14,974 bases of DNA from contig JAAMPI010001397.1 of NCBI GenBank assembly GCA_013054445.1, forward strand, positions 1 through 14,974. The letters are read 5' to 3'. The DNA is from Cudoniella acicularis. Lineage: Eukaryota > Ascomycota > Leotiomycetes > Helotiales > Helotiaceae. The notes beneath the pieces are model-generated. The model worked only from the letters and a program-made list of their open reading frames with translations, was not told where the DNA came from and did not search any database. Shown here one piece after another: positions 1 to 8,511 of this stretch; within the stretch, counting starts at the first letter, position 1; each line of letters starts with the position of its first letter. The position numbers were made by a program, and so were the translations under genes.

Positions 1-415
1 AAAGGCAACGAACCCCCTGCTGGTCATAAACATAAGGACCATTCTGAATCGCCTCTTTCAGATCTTCTTCAATAACTACAATTTCAGCGGGCGTGAGGGA
101 CGAATAGTCAAGCACGGACCCGGCGGCGAGGTTTGATCCTGGGGGCGGGGAGTAAGGCGTCAGGAGGATGTAGCCTGGGGAGAGGGAAGCGGTGGAGAGA
201 GTCGTGAACTCGATGACTGGTGGGGAGAGATCTGGGCGCTGGTGAGGGGAAAAGCTGATGTCAGTTTAAGCTTTGTGACAAGATGGGAGGCAGCTTACGG
301 AGTAGTAGGTCCAGACTTCGTTAGTAGTGTTGTAGGCTGCGGCTTGGAGGGGAAGGGATGCCGCGAGTGTAATTGCTGCTTTGAGGAGAGCTCTCATAGA
401 ATCCGGTGAAGACAT
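1..415 (-). CDS. Secreted arylsulfotransferase-like protein (ASST family), N-terminal part, runs off left edge
   Basis: Two exons are visible: 415-299 and 238-1. A 60-nt intron (298-239) has a GTAAGC donor, an ACTGACA branch-like site and a CACCAG acceptor; the frame is open through both exons to the window edge. Residues 7-27 form a signal peptide (a second Met at 397 would give the more typical start MRALLKAAITLAA), followed by the N-glycosylation-like NTT. Exon 2 opens with RPDLSPPVIEF and continues to SPGYILLTPYS and, near the edge, NGPYVYDQQG. This order (RPDL.PP, then PGYI...P, then GPY.YD..G) is what I know from the start of fungal Arylsulfotransferase_2-type proteins, predicted extracellular or lumenal enzymes of unknown substrate. 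Only about 118 residues are present, so the beta-propeller and catalytic residues lie outside. The last few residues (VRCL) do not follow the usual LVWSG continuation and may precede another intron. Confidence 0.72.
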
Positions 416-556
416 TTTGGACCAGACCTGACACCTTTCTTACCCGTAAAGAACGAAAGAATGAAAATTGAGAGCTCGAGGACGGAAGAAAAGGGAAGGA
501 AAGTGATAGTGATTGTGGATGCCAAGAAACTCTTTTTTGAAAACATTTCAACTCTT

Positions 557-566
557 CTTATATATA
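557..566 (-). promoter_or_regulatory. TATA box of the arylsulfotransferase-like gene
   Basis: On the minus strand this reads CTATATATAAG-like (TATATATAAG), about 145 bp upstream of the first ATG at 415. The intervening stretch is pyrimidine-rich on the sense strand, as is usual for fungal 5' leaders. The role is inferred from sequence and position only. Confidence 0.5.
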
Positions 567-961
567 CCAAACACAAATAAGCATCTCGCTATACTTTCCC
601 CATCTAGAAATCAGAAGTAAAATTAATCACCCACAGCCTTATTCCGAAATAGAAACAAAGCCCCTAAGGCGGTCGCCCTACCAAAGTCGACTCCCAAGAA
701 TCCTGAAAGTATTAATAGTTCCTAATTTAGACTTCTAGCATGGGTATACATTTTGGCACTTAGGTATAGCGTCCTTTTCGTGCGGGAGGCGTCGGACTCG
801 GCCCTCGGGGCCGCCTGTACGCGAACAGGGGAGTAGTACTGTTTATACGAGATATGAATCAAATTGTGGCTCGCTCTAAATTACATACGAGGGCCCCTGG
901 CGCCTCTACCTTCCACCCTCCTCTCTACCCTATCCTCCTATATCCACGATACTAGTCCTGG

Positions 962-993
<32 letters not shown>

Positions 994-1260
994 AGAGAAG
1001 AAGAAAAAATCATAAAGTAAAAAAATGGAAGACTCGGAAGAGGGCTTAAGAGGCTCGAGCGCCGCCGGAGCAGGGCCTGTCATCCCATGTAGAGGCGCTT
1101 CGCTTAGCACTGCCCCTCCCCCAACGAGAGGCATTTTAATACCCTGTATCGCAATTAAGCTTCCTATTAACGGGAAGAACACGCTGAACGATCGTAGCTA
1201 CTGAGATCGGAGCCAAAAGTCCTGCTAATATAACGTATTTTATCAGTATTGCAGCATATG
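567..1260. other. Non-coding stretch
   Basis: No convincing gene is visible on either strand. A 59-codon open frame from the ATG at 1025, right after the microsatellite, resembles nothing I recognise. The stretch alternates GC-rich blocks (around 780-835 and 1060-1125) with ordinary sequence. Confidence 0.5.
961..1006. repeat. Compound microsatellite (GT)n(GA)n followed by GAA/A-rich run
   Basis: Seven GT units are followed by about eight GA units, then AGAAGAGAAGAAGAAAAAA. The repeat is simple and directly visible. Confidence 0.95.
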
Positions 1261-1285
1261 TGCCCTATAATCCAACGCTATGGGC

Positions 1286-1303
1286 CCTTGGGGGTACCCA
1301 AGG
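1286..1303. repeat. Short GC-rich hairpin at the head of the tandem repeat
   Basis: CCTTGGG (1286-1292) and CCCAAGG (1297-1303) are perfect inverted copies around GGTA. The hairpin lies exactly at the start of the 117-bp tandem array. Confidence 0.6.
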
Positions 1304-1602
1304 CCCCCTGAGGGCCCACTGTAAGTTCGCCTAACTCGTAAGGACCCTGAGATCTAGTCGAAGGCCCTGTTGCCCTTCGTTCACTGTGTTCACGTGATTT
1401 GGGACCCTGTAGTACCCAGGGCCCCTGAGGGTCCACTGTAAGCTCGCCTAGCTCGTAAGGACCCTGAGATCCAGTCGAAGGCCCTGCTACCTTTCATTCA
1501 CTGTGTTCACGTGATTTGGGACCCTGTAGTATCCAGGGCCCCTGAATGTACCCTAAAAGCCTACTATAAACTCGCCTAAGGACCCTAAGAGCCAGTGGAT
1601 AG
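1296..1602. repeat. 117-bp tandem repeat, about 2.6 copies
   Basis: Units start at 1296 (one extra base), 1414 and 1531. The period is 117 bp, shown by GTAAG at 1321 and 1438 and by the TCACGTGA palindrome at 1390 and 1507. Copies 1 and 2 are highly similar, with differences mostly C/T or A/G transitions. Copy 3 begins identically (CCAGGGCCCCTGA) and then decays before stopping near 1602. The unit is rich in GGGACCCTG-like blocks. No open frame runs through it, so a non-coding minisatellite is the simplest reading. Confidence 0.9.
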
Positions 1603-1641
1603 CCTTGAGCGCCGGGATTTTAAAATGAGGTAAGTTTCCAA

Positions 1642-1827
1642 ATGGTGAAGAGGGAGGGCAAAAGGGGGTTTATGCCGCATTTCCTGGACGGGAAGTTCAC
1701 TGTGAATGAATCCGGAATGCAGATCGTGGAACTCGATGATATGATCGACGTTGATATTAGGGGCTGGGTTGAGGGCAGCATCCTTGTAAGCGAAGCGAGG
1801 ATTCAGGGGGCGAGCCTAATTAGGTAA
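1642..1827 (+). CDS. Unrecognised 61-residue open frame (doubtful)
   Basis: The ATG-started frame has a balanced amino acid composition, including FMPHFLDGKFTVNESG and a run of acidic/hydrophobic residues (IVELDDMIDVDIRGW). It ends at ATTAG|GTAAGGA, so the stop codon overlaps a perfect donor-like GTAAGG; the frame could be one exon of a larger gene. I found no convincing downstream exon and recognise no family. It could equally be the remnant of a gene or chance. Confidence 0.25.
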   Translation: MVKREGKRGFMPHFLDGKFTVNESGMQIVELDDMIDVDIRGWVEGSILVSEARIQGASLIR

Positions 1828-2079
1828 GGAGTGCGAGAGGCTCAGAGGGAGGGGGGTTTGCGATGATTGATGGGACGGGTCAAAAGCTGATATGAAGTTT
1901 TGATATACCTTTTTCTAAGGGCGCGGGGAATTCGATACTAAAGAAAAGAGAAATGGGTTTCCAGGGTTCGTGTCACTGGGCTACGTGATCGACCCCCTTT
2001 TGCTTGTGGACCAAGAACTGGAATTTAGATTTTGTCTTTCTCGTAGACCCTAGCAATGATTGAATACCTCTACTCCAAA

Positions 2080-2576
2080 TTACCTGCGGACTATGCCATC
2101 ATCTAAAAAAAAATTTCCTCCAAGTCTCCAGAAATTCTTTGCGTATGTCATCACCATCAAAACCACCTCCAACATGATTTCCCGTATCAAAATCTCATTT
2201 CCCAGAAGAGGCCCCCAATTATTCCCTTCCGCCACGGTTTCCCCCAACAGAATCAAAAGTTGCTTTTCAGTTGTTTCTCCCGAACTTGGTTCCCAAAACT
2301 CGTCAGCAACTCCAAACTCCAAAATAAAACAGATTCTACTGACCTTTGAGATGCTGAAGGAACAGGAGGATTATGAAAAACTGCATCGACATCCTTCACG
2401 GCATCCCTGATTTGGTCCAATTTTCCGCAGTCAATAGCGGCACTGAATGTTTGCAATTGTGTCTTAAGCTCTTGAATTCTTTTCTCGATGATTTCCAGTC
2501 AGTCAATGGCATCCGATCACGGCTGACGCTCGCGTGTGTCTCTGACTGGGTCAATGCTTGTTCCGTTGGTTGCCAT
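2080..2576 (-). CDS. Hypothetical 124-residue protein, three-exon model
   Basis: The exons are 2576-2547, 2483-2344 and 2284-2080. Intron 1 (2546-2484, 63 nt) has donor GTCAGA, branch-like TTGACTGAC and acceptor TCGAG. Intron 2 (2343-2285, 59 nt) has donor GTCAGT, branch GCTGAC and acceptor CCAAG. The spliced length is 375 nt, exactly 125 codons, with no internal stop; without splicing, frames close. Exon 2 encodes a likely helical or coiled-coil segment (KRIQELKTQLQTFSAAIDCG, then LDQIRDAVKDVDAVF). Exon 3 has a hydrophobic stretch (EIMLEVVLMVMTYAKNF). I recognise no family. The sense-strand upstream region is CA/CT-rich like a fungal leader. The GTC donors are non-optimal, so the model is tentative; exon 2 is the best-supported part. 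An open frame on the opposite strand (2373-2666) looks like a shadow. Confidence 0.35.
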
Positions 2577-2699
2577 GACGTCGACCAGGTATTGTGGGAG
2601 TTGAAAACGCTGGTGTTCTGGCTACTTGTGTCGATTCAGGAGAGCGATGTTGTGACTTATAGTTGACTGGTTGTGGTTGAGCTTTTGGAGATCGGTGGT

Positions 2700-3740
2700 T
2701 TTGGGGGAGAAGGGAAATTCATGGCCTCATGCTGGTCCTAAATAGACATTCTTGACAAAAACGATTCTTCTCGTGGTATTCTGAAAATTCCAAAACTCCA
2801 ATGTCTTTGAGTTGAAAGGGAGGAACCTGCAAGTATAATCGTAAAAATATTGAAGTGGTCACGGTTGCATACGTCGTGGCTGCTTACAGAGCTTCCCGGC
2901 CTTTTGTGTCTTTGACAGAGAGAAAGGATTCTTCGTTTGGATGAATTAAATAGAAGCTATGCGAAGCCGAGTTGAGACTACTGGGCTAAGGAAGAATTGG
3001 AAGTTCTTTTGAAGGAGCTGTTTAAAGTCATGTTTCTCCTAAATTGTTTCCCGCTCTTTCTGAAAGTAGAAACGGGCTAAAATCACAATATAAAAAAACG
3101 AGATGAAAGAAAATATATTGGGTGGAATTTATTTAACGCAGAATTCCTATTGTTGCTGGATTAGTCTGGCATTATATAGAAATTGTTTGGATGAATAGGG
3201 CAGTTTGACATTATTAATATGTAGAAGCTCTGGATAGGCAAACACAGTCATTGAGACTATCACATTCTCGAATCTCCGATTAGCTTTACTCGAAGCTACG
3301 CCATGTGCAGGGTTAGGCAAATCCAAATCGGATCTGACTCAGAGTTGGGTTGGGTTTGAGTTGGATCTGGAATAATCAAATTATTATTGATTTATACAAA
3401 TCCAAATCGATTTGCAAATCAGAGGTATATAGAAATCTGAAAAGTATAAGGTATACCCTTACTTATGTGTGTGAACACTAATAAGAATAGCTATAGTTTT
3501 ATAATATATTCACCTATATATAAGGTATATATATATATATAAACACATGACTAGTGTGTTAAAGCATTATCTAGAATAATTAATTACTAATTAATTTTAC
3601 TTGATTAAATTTTGTTTAAAAACTTTCAAGACCCCCTTAATTTAATTTGAATAATTATTTTACTATAATTAACTAATTTGATTAACAGCTTAGTAATTAA
3701 GAGTTTTTAAGGGTTTTTTAAGATTCTTCTATACATAGTG
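2700..3740. other. Gene-free stretch grading into an AT-rich desert
   Basis: No supportable gene is present. From about 3100 to 3740 the sequence is strongly AT-rich, with runs such as TAATTAATTAC and a TA microsatellite. Around 3318-3415 AATCCAAATC-type words recur (AAATCCAAATCGGATC near 3319, ACAAATCCAAATCGATTTG near 3398). The composition changes sharply at about 3742, where GC-rich sequence starts. The AT bias fits RIP-eroded repeat DNA, but no parent element is recognisable. Confidence 0.6.
3519..3541. repeat. TA-rich microsatellite
   Basis: An almost pure alternating TA run (TATATATAAGG followed by TATATATATATATATAA) lies inside the AT-rich stretch. Confidence 0.85.
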
Positions 3741-3741
3741 A

Positions 3742-3805
3742 GCTGGTTAGCTAGCTGCTGGATTCGGTGTGCTTAGACGCTGCTTTCGGGGGCCAGCTAA
3801 CCAGC
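3742..3805. repeat. Perfect 11-bp inverted repeat at a composition boundary
   Basis: GCTGGTTAGCT near 3742 and AGCTAACCAGC near 3795 are exact reverse complements about 42 bp apart. They sit where the AT-rich desert meets GC-rich sequence and could mark the end of an inserted element. No matching copy was found elsewhere in the window. Confidence 0.6.
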
Positions 3806-4199
3806 CTCTTAATACGTATTCCCGCACCCCAACTCCTGTCACCGCACTCCCGTACCGCCTCAGGCATATCTTGCGGCCGCATGAGCTTCTCACTCTCCTC
3901 TGTCCATCTTCTGTTTTCCATTCCTCATCCCCAGAGCAGCCCCCAGAAACAGCGACCCTTCGACCTTCGACCCGGCCCAAAATGCATTTAAGCACCTCCG
4001 TTGTCCCCTCATCCGTTCCCTCGGCTCTTTTCTTTTAGGGTGCTTGGAGGTTATGTCGTCTCTACAGCGTCTTGCGTTTGTGTTACACAACAATTACTGT
4101 AGTGCAATGTGTTGAGACCCACTTATTTCGCATGTGTTCTTTCCCTGCACATCACCATTCATGTATATAGTCCTGTCCTCCCTCACGAGGAAGGGTATC
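3806..4199. other. Non-coding stretch beside the Helitron remnant
   Basis: Overlapping open frames exist on both strands, but none resembles a protein I know. It could be the eroded 3' side of the Helitron copy; no terminal CTRR plus hairpin could be fixed with confidence. Confidence 0.4.
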
Positions 4200-5004
4200 G
4201 AATTCAAGCATTTTCACGCTACCTATGCCTCGTTCAACATTTGACATTGTTCTGCATAAAACTGACGCAGTGTCCCGAGTAGTGTTACTGGTAGCCACGG
4301 TACCGATAGACCATCATCTGCACGTGAGACCGGGCAATGATCATCTCCTCCACCTGGGTCAGCTCTGGCAGATCGGCCGGCAGCTCTCCCGGATCCATTT
4401 CGTTCTCTGCAGACATGAGGAAGGGTATCTTGTTGCCCTTGTCCCGTAAGAAGCAGGCGTGGCAGCTCCTGTGATTGGAATCCATCGAGAACCACCGTTC
4501 CGTGCAGCGGCTGCAGGTCTCCACCTCCACATCCGCCATCGCCTTGCGAAAGTTCTGTATATACCCCGTTGTTCAGCCGGAAGGAAGCCCACGGCTTGAA
4601 GTTGGACGGGCGGAGGCGGATCGGGACGTGATTCGGGTGGGTTGGTTGGAGGGGCACGAACGCGGAGAGGGCTTTGTGGACGTGATTCGAGTCGGCTGGG
4701 AGAATTCGGACGTGGTTCTAGGAGTCTCAGTCTCTGACCTGTAGATGCATTTGCTGGGCTGGTCGCACGACGTCAGACTGGACATTGGGATGCAAGGGCT
4801 GTAAAGCCTTCCTCTTCTTCGACCGCTCGCGGCAGGTGATGCAGTTTAAAAAGACCTTGGAACCCGGGTCAGCGGAGGCGTTCTTCAGAAAGCAGGAGAG
4901 TAGGCGTTTGTGAGGCACGACGAACAGTATTTCGACTCCATTGGAAGGTCAGAGTCTGGAGATGAGTATACCTGGTTACTCGCGTGATTCAAATTGATCC
5001 CCAT
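4200..5004 (-). pseudogene. Helitron helicase (PIF1/RepHel) N-terminal fragment, decayed
   Basis: This is the N-terminal part of a rolling-circle transposon protein, read from an ATG at 5004 through several frames. First comes a zinc-binding-like region: YCSSC (about 4927-4913), then NCITCRERSKKRKA in the -1 frame after a stop at 4887-4885. A Pro/Ser-rich linker follows, then FLPAEQRG, then a second frameshift into YIQNFRKAMADVEVETC. The diagnostic block of fungal Helitron ORFs comes next: CSRCTERWF with a second C-x2-C pair, then PFLMSAENEMDPGELPADLP and a segment ending MVYRYRGYQ. The frame is cut by TAA at 4287-4285, directly followed by HYSGHCVSFMQNNVK, which continues the family pattern. 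The Rep (HUH) and helicase domains are missing, so this is a truncated, non-autonomous copy. Two frameshifts and one nonsense codon show it is dead. Confidence 0.85.
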
Positions 5005-6060
5005 GTCGCGCAGGGGTCGAAGCCTAAAAAAAGCTACGCTTTAATAATAGCACGAGAGAAGAGGACTCAGAAGAGAAGTATATGTAACCTAGAATACAAA
5101 GCTAAGGAGAGAAGGTTGCTATTGAGAAGCAGAAAGTGGTTTTATACCAACTTTGCTTGTATATCACGTGAATAGTTACGAGACCTATCTGCAACATGGT
5201 TACATCTCCTCAGAGCTGTAACATTTAGTGCGTGTGCAAGCAGACTCTAGGGCGCTTTGCGGTTAAGTGGCATCGAATCAGGGTTGAGCACTGCCACGCC
5301 CAAGATCGCTCTCAATTGGTGTTTGATTCCCAGCCTTGCAGCACACTAATATATCAAAAGTCACACTGCATTTTGAGTGTGGCCAGTCTAGAAATGGTAA
5401 CTTGGGAGAAAACTGCTCGTGCCATTGGCAGATTAGAAGGCACCTACATGTATGCATAATGGGCAAGGCAAATTAATCGAAAGCGCTTCTTGGAGGAGAG
5501 ATGAAATGGCAACTAAGCCACTCAATTGTATCTAGGCGTCTCGCAGAAATATGACAAAATTATCATTAAAGGGTTTGGATACGTTATGCATAAATCATAC
5601 CGAGAGCTATGACAGCTCGCTAGCCGAAATACGCCGCAGCACATATCCTCTAAACGCCTATTTACTCCTCCCATGCATAGCTGTCGGCGGCGATAACCAT
5701 TATTCGACCAGCTCTATGTCTTTGCTAGTGATGACTGCCGTCCCTTCACAGCCCCAACATCCCTCGACAGCCCTCCCTGATTCTATTCTTATATTCCGAC
5801 CTCCGTTCCCGCTATATCTTTGCAGCCTTGTTGGCTTTTCTCCATTCAAACTTCGCTGTTCCACTACTATACTGAGGATTTCTATACTGAGGTGCCCTAT
5901 ATTTATAGGCTCCGAGGCACTATAATCGCCACCTAATGTGACTCATACAGAAGGTTCCAGCGTATGCTTACAGCGCATTGCCACTGTATTTCTAAGCCTC
6001 CGCCACTACTGTATTGGCCTTAGGCATTATAACCAACAAGCCTCTATATTCGCAAGATTC
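5005..6060. other. Gene-free stretch of about 1 kb
   Basis: Open frames of 62-124 codons occur on both strands (the longest plus frame is 5551-5925), but codon use and composition look random and none is recognised. Short repeats are visible, e.g. TATACTGAGG twice (about 5871 and 5884) and CCACTGTATT / CCACTACTGTATT near 5981-6016. The sequence may be old transposon debris. Confidence 0.45.
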
Positions 6061-6164
6061 TTTTATTATTTTAATAACTTATTAAAGAACTACTAATTAT
6101 ATAAAAGATACAAGATATATTAATATGAATAGAGTCTAAATATAGTTATAGAGTCGCTGAACAA

Positions 6165-6441
6165 TGTTAGAGGTAAAACGTGTGTAGGCGGAAGAAGAGT
6201 CGACTGTTAGATCGAGAGATTCAAGTATATAGAATAATAATATGATTTTGACTTAAGGACTTATCTATCTACAAAGGGGTGAGCGGACTATATATACTAC
6301 AAGTGTAGTTACTAGAAGCTTCTATAGCTTAGAAATCAACGCTTATAAATCAAAGCTTATAAATCAAAGAACAACCTAGAAGATTCTACTAAGGTTTAAA
6401 CCTTAAGTTTAGAATAGTGCTTATTACCTAATAATACAACA
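6165..6441. mobile_element. Probable degenerate Copia-type LTR (solo or truncated element)
   Basis: The 277-bp AT-rich segment starts TGTTAG and ends ACAACA, the TG...CA termini with short inverted ends expected of an LTR. It contains a duplicated TATA-like block (CTTATAAATCAA at about 6341 and 6355) that could be its promoter. No 5-bp target duplication is visible (AACAA before, CTTTT after), so the element is probably truncated. Downstream is a leader-like stretch with an inverted pair (ATCAGTTAT / ATAACCGAT, one G/A difference) and an ATG near 6506 that closes after 14 codons. The type is inferred from termini and layout only; no gag or pol is recognisable. Confidence 0.45.
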
Positions 6442-6600
6442 CTTTTAATAAATATATAATATCAGTTATATTAAAACAAAAAATAACCGATATCAACTGC
6501 TATAATGACTTCGACGTTAGAGATAATATATATAGAATATAATCTATTGCTATGATTTATAAGGATTATATAATTCTGAAATCCTTTCTCTTGAATACCC
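6442..6600. other. AT-rich remnant between LTR and HET gene
   Basis: This is a possible internal leader of the LTR element, about 80% AT, with no readable gag. It ends where the HET coding similarity begins. Confidence 0.35.
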
Positions 6601-7127
6601 CTAACTCAACCATTTGCCTATATTCACATCAGTCAGACCCACCACGGGGACAGCCATCTTCATCCTATCGCTACTATCGTCGCGTGTACTGCTCTCAAGA
6701 ACAACCGGTATGGGAATGTCATCAAGCACAGCAAGGCAATCTCCAGGTTTGATTCCAGTGCCTCTCTGATACACTATCCCAACAAATCCCCGTTTCGTCG
6801 CGAACACGGCGGTAAACACTTTCCGCTCACTGGAATACATCGCTGTGTGAGCACTGCCAGCTTCCAGCCGGATTCCCCCCGCTGCTTTCCTCCAGTCCTC
6901 TTTCATCTCACGCATTTTATCCTTCACATTGTCGATGGAGAATTAGAGACAGTCTTTGTGTTGTTGTCCGCTGAGCCCGAGACAAGTACACGTTCGGGAT
7001 ATGTTTCGGTACTCCTGTAGGTATCGGGATAGCAGGCCCTCGTATTCCATGGCGCCGCCTTGAGTTGGCACTGGCGATGATCCGGCGTTTGTCATGTGCA
7101 TTTTAAACGCCTTGTTAGCCCTGGATG
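6601..7127 (-). pseudogene. HET-domain protein, C-terminal half (3' of transposon)
   Basis: On the minus strand one frame runs from the transposon edge (LLTSRANKAFKMHMTNAG...) through EYEGLLSRYLQEYRN to a TAA at 6945-6943. It resumes at once in the same frame as KMREMKEDWRK and ends at TAG 6603-6601. The block RKVFTAVFATKRGFVGIV followed by GIKPGDCLAVLDDIPIPVVL is the signature I know from the C-terminal region of fungal HET proteins (R.F.T..G..GLGP, GD.V..L.G...P.VL, then a VG.AYVHG-like end, here VVGLTDVNIG). HET proteins act in vegetative incompatibility-type cell death. This segment belongs with 8512-10005, from which it is separated by the inserted Tc1-like element. The single internal TAA marks it as non-functional. 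Confidence 0.8.
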
Positions 7128-7129
7128 TA

Positions 7130-7153
7130 CAGCTGCACCGCAGAAGTCTGAGC
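7130..7153 (+). repeat. Left terminal inverted repeat of the Tc1-like element
   Basis: Its first 24 bp match the reverse complement of 8486-8509 at 18 positions, including a perfect AAGTCTGAGC at 7144-7153. It follows the target-site TA at 7128. Confidence 0.8.
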
Positions 7154-8485
7154 CACTTTAGCGAAAACGCGTAAAAAGCGCGTCTCGCGTCTCCTACCTT
7201 CTTACTTCTACACACCAAAATGCTACCTTTGCGCATTTCTCTTGGTTCGATCTCTGGGAATCGTCAATTCAATAAGGAACTCTCTCCATTTTAGCGCGGA
7301 ATAGCTATTAGCATGAAGCTAAAGGGCGTAAAAAACTCAGAAATCGAAGTCGGCCTTAATTGCTCTCGCGGGGCCCTACGTAGCACCTTCTCCCTCTCTT
7401 AATTACGCGAGCAGGGCAAGTCCTTATTACGAACCGGCGTAAAGAAATACTATACCGATACCGACGAACGAAACCTATTATAACACGTACGGAACAACCT
7501 AAAGGATTTATACCTATAGGTTAAAAGGGCCTATACTATCACTTTTAGTACGAATACTATTAAGCGGATCTTAGTGAAGTATAGTATATATAATTAAGTA
7601 GCTAAAAGGCGCCTGTTTCTTATACCTATAAACGCGGCTGATCGGCTTACTTAGTGCCTCTTATATAGAGATATAACCGAAGAGGAGTAGGGTATATATA
7701 TATAGAGTAGCGAGTGTTTAGTCGAGCGAGGGAAGGGCAAAAAGACTAAATAGGTCTTTCGAATAGCTAACTAGAAATAGGATCTAGAGATGATTTAGAC
7801 CTACGACTATTATAAGAACATAAAGGTTATAGTCTAGGGGTACTTCTAGGACCTTAGACGTACTAGTTTATATATTATAGATAGAGATTTCGAGTCGAAA
7901 AAGCATAGGTATTCCGCTAGCTCTTATTTAGAGGTTCTAAACGTAGAAGTCCTCCCTATATACGAAGGTTTAGACCTAGGGTATATCTTTATATAGGATA
8001 ACGCTTTAATCTACCGAGTGATTAAGGTCCGGGAGTGGTTTACGAGACACGAGATCCTAATAATCACAAACTAGCCTCTATACTCCCCTAATCTCAACCC
8101 GATCGAGCATATCTAGTAGGAGCTAAAGAAACGAGTATATAAGATGTTCCCTGATATTATAGCCGAAACTAGCTAGTTAGAACATATAAGGCAGAGGATA
8201 GAGAGTGCCCTATAGGCTGCCTAGGATACGATTCTATAAGAAACCTTTGATAATTTAGGCCGGAGTATAAAGTATAGGATTAAGGCTTATATTACCGCGG
8301 ATAGGTAGTAGACTAAATATTAAGGCTGATTTTAGTTATGACTTTATGATTTTTATATATTTAGAAAAAGGAGATTACGACGATTAAATTAATCTAATCA
8401 GATTGTTTTTACGTCTTTTTATTATTAAGTTATAAAGAATTAAAAAAGTAGTAAGATATTAGGTGCGAGGTCGTAAGTAGTCATA

Positions 8486-8509
8486 GCTCAGACTTATGCG
8501 CTAGTACTG
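8486..8509 (-). repeat. Right terminal inverted repeat of the Tc1-like element
   Basis: The reverse complement reads CAGTACTAGCGCAT then AAGTCTGAGC. It is followed by the target-site TA at 8510. Mismatches to the left end are largely transitions or scattered changes, in line with RIP and age. Confidence 0.8.
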
Positions 8510-8511
8510 TA

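Larger units (their letters stand above)
7130..8509 (+). mobile_element. RIP-damaged Tc1-like DNA transposon inserted in the HET gene
   Basis: The 1380-bp element is flanked by TA on both sides (7128-7129 and 8510-8511). Both ends start CAG and carry AAGTCTGAGC exactly 14 bp from the tip. The plus-strand transposase is recognisable but full of stops. A block with SSECLVERGKGKKTK resembles the first catalytic region (the usual Asp before Glu appears replaced). DNALIYRV near 7997 contains the second Asp, and PLYSPNLNPIEH near 8065-8110 holds the final Glu; I count 35 residues between them. Stops occur where the family has Trp or Gln: N*PLYSP, HI**ELK, FI*DNA. TGG-to-TAG and CAG-to-TAG changes are those expected from CpA-to-TpA RIP mutation on either strand. 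The copy cannot encode active transposase. Confidence 0.88.

Noticed and set aside
1025..1204. 59-codon plus frame starting AAAAATGG just after the microsatellite
   Set aside because: No family resemblance, and an equally open frame exists on the opposite strand; not enough to call a gene.
3747..4093. Several overlapping open frames on both strands
   Set aside because: Frames are mutual shadows in GC-rich sequence, with no recognisable protein.
5232..5350. tRNA-like boxes (GCGGTTAAGTGG and GTTTGATTCCC)
   Set aside because: No acceptor stem or T-stem pairing can be formed around them.
5551..5925. 124-codon plus-strand open frame with ATG start
   Set aside because: It has low-complexity Pro/Ser/Leu composition, no recognisable motif and no promoter or splice context; probably chance in debris.
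7244..7260. GGTTCGATCTC resembling a tRNA B box
   Set aside because: It lies inside the Tc1-like element and no cloverleaf or A box fits.
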